Assembly: GCF_010015445.1 (NCBI RefSeq)
Contig: NC_053116.1
Coordinates: 35,176,285 to 35,240,284, forward strand
Source: Perca fluviatilis
Taxonomy: Eukaryota; Chordata; Actinopteri; Perciformes; Percidae
DNA: 64,000 nucleotides
Direction: 5' to 3'
This document shows positions 62,656 to 64,000 of the stretch, piece by piece. Made by a program: the position numbers and the translations under genes. The notes beneath the pieces are model-generated. The model saw only the letters and a list, made by a program, of their open reading frames with translations. It had not been told where the DNA came from and ran no database searches. Every line of letters begins with the position of its first letter. Positions within the stretch are counted from its first letter, which is position 1.

Positions 62656-63925
62656 ATCAAAGTTCTCTCCTTTTTCTTCTATATTTATGAGATATTACAG
62701 GTTCCCTGTTTGCAGAAATATTCTGTGAAATGTATTCTAATTGTTCTTCATAAGTAGAGTTGTTTTGTCGAGGTATTTAGATTTTTACCAGATCTAAATA
62801 CGGGCTCTTGTAAAGCATACTGATAAGATTTCTTTAGTAGGTTTTCTCTCCATTTAAAAAAAAGAAATATATTCTTACTTTGTCCTTTACCTCATCCCTT
62901 TTTGTCATCCTCCCATCTCCTTACTGGAGTAGCGTCCACTCTTCATGTTTTCTCTTAATTTCTTTGTATGTCAGTTCCGCACGTGTCTGTTTGCAAGTGT
63001 GTTTATGTGTGTGCATTTGCTGACATATCCGAGAGCCGTAGTTTGACTTGTGTGTGTTTCTTTGTCAGTGTGCGAGTGTGTGCTTGTGTATGAGTGTGTG
63101 TGTGTGTGTGTGTGCGTGCATGTGTGTGGTTGTGCGGCCTCTTCATTTGATTGTCTTCATCCGTCTTCTCAGTTGCTTCTCCTTACCTTCCTTGCTCCCT
63201 TTAGTTCATCCTTCCTTCCATTCCACGCTGCCTTCCTCCCCATGCTGCTCCATCACTTGTAGGTATAGATACAGAGAGGCGCTGCAGACACCACATTGTT
63301 GTGATCAGACACAAACACATACTTCTCACCATCACTTTGCAACATCATCATAATAATAAGGAATACAATGTATTATATCATTATTCAGAGCTGGGCATTG
63401 CTGCAACATTTGCTGCCTGATAGAATAAACAACTAAATTACAAAATACTAAAAGTAAAATACAAAATACAGTCAAAGTATGGAACTAGGGTTCAGGTCCC
63501 ACCACTGCTAGCTCATTGCTTGCTTTTTTCCAATAATTTTTCCTTCATTTGAAGAGCTTGTTGTGTCCAAATCTCTTACTTAACAGTAGTATGACACATA
63601 CTCACATTTTGAAGTCATCCTCTTGTGGTTCAGTTCCTGAAACCAAATGAATTTGACAAGGAGGGAATGTGAAGAAGCAAGCATGAACTTAAAGTTTAAT
63701 GTGATTTAGGTTTGCTTCTCTCAATCACTTCACGTTGTATGTAGGCAGCCCATGTCAAATTAAAAGTACAATTGTTCCCTTTTTATTTTAGGATAAAGTT
63801 TATTCAAAAAGCCGAATTCAGATCGTGTCAGATACACTTCCAGCCACAGAAAAGTATAAATTGATCCTCCTAACAAGTATCTGTGTCACAGAGCTTCTTT
63901 GTTGTTCAAAAGCTAGAGTCTCTAG
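61600..63925 (+). other. atp2b3: Sequence downstream of exon 25, intronic
   Basis: The common last exon of PMCA genes (IRVVKAFRSSLYEG-like) is not found, so this is probably intron 25. It contains CA-rich sequence at 61620-61720, (CT)n at 62611-62653 and (TG)n at about 63095-63117. No other gene. Confidence 0.6.
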
Positions 63926-63929
63926 CTAA

Positions 63930-64000
63930 AGCAGCTCTGTGAGGCTGTAGACACAGTAGTGCTTTAAGCTACATGCTAATGTCAGCATGCTAACATGCAG
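63930..64000 (+). repeat. Interspersed repeat fragment, runs off the window
   Basis: GTGAGGCTGTAGACACAGTA and CTAATGTCAGCATGCTAACA match the family at 3185-3252. Confidence 0.6.

Overview
The window is nuclear DNA of a bony fish, probably a percomorph teleost. It holds one large split gene on the + strand. Vertebrate-style GT-AG introns carry dense dinucleotide repeats, tRNA-derived SINEs and many small hAT-, Tc1/mariner- and piggyBac-like elements of types familiar from teleost genomes. The exact species cannot be told.

The gene is a plasma-membrane calcium-transporting ATPase. It is best assigned to ATP2B3 (PMCA3; fish atp2b3, a or b paralogue not resolved) from its N-terminus, its site-A segment and its site-C exon. 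A CpG- and CT-rich promoter with a probable non-coding exon 1 lies at about 15.66-16.40 kb. Exon 2 has a roughly 600-nt leader and the start codon at 23036. Twenty-three further coding exons run to 61599. Joined, they keep one open frame of 1121 codons through the end of exon 24, plus 53 codons of the alternatively spliced site-C exon. The terminal coding exon is not in the window. The P-type ATPase signatures (TGES, PEGLP, DKTGT, KGASE, TGDGTND, the TM6 N/D pair and the start of the calmodulin-binding helix) are all present.

Region by region: 1-15 kb is gene-free and made of stacked transposons (a SINE, a 2.5-kb hAT-type element with a tandem pair of insertions, two decayed transposase zinc-finger fragments, a Tc1 remnant, foldback elements and a 341-bp tandem duplication). 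15.66-16.40 kb is the promoter and exon 1. Intron 1 (16.4-22.4 kb) holds long (AC)n and (GATA)n arrays. Intron 2 (23.3-32.7 kb) holds a three-level nest of elements and a zinc-finger fragment split by a small hAT. 32.7-61.6 kb carries exons 3-25. 61.6-64 kb is intron or 3' sequence with no exon recognised.

The most interesting points are: a credible extra 57-nt cassette exon at splice site A resembling the PMCA2 'w' insert; transposon or microsatellite sequence forming the splice acceptor regions of exons 14 and 21; a duplicated relic of the region upstream of exon 16; inverted minisatellite-bearing elements bracketing exons 3-15; and a perfect 46-bp spacerless palindrome. No second gene, RNA gene, CRISPR array or prokaryote-like system was found.
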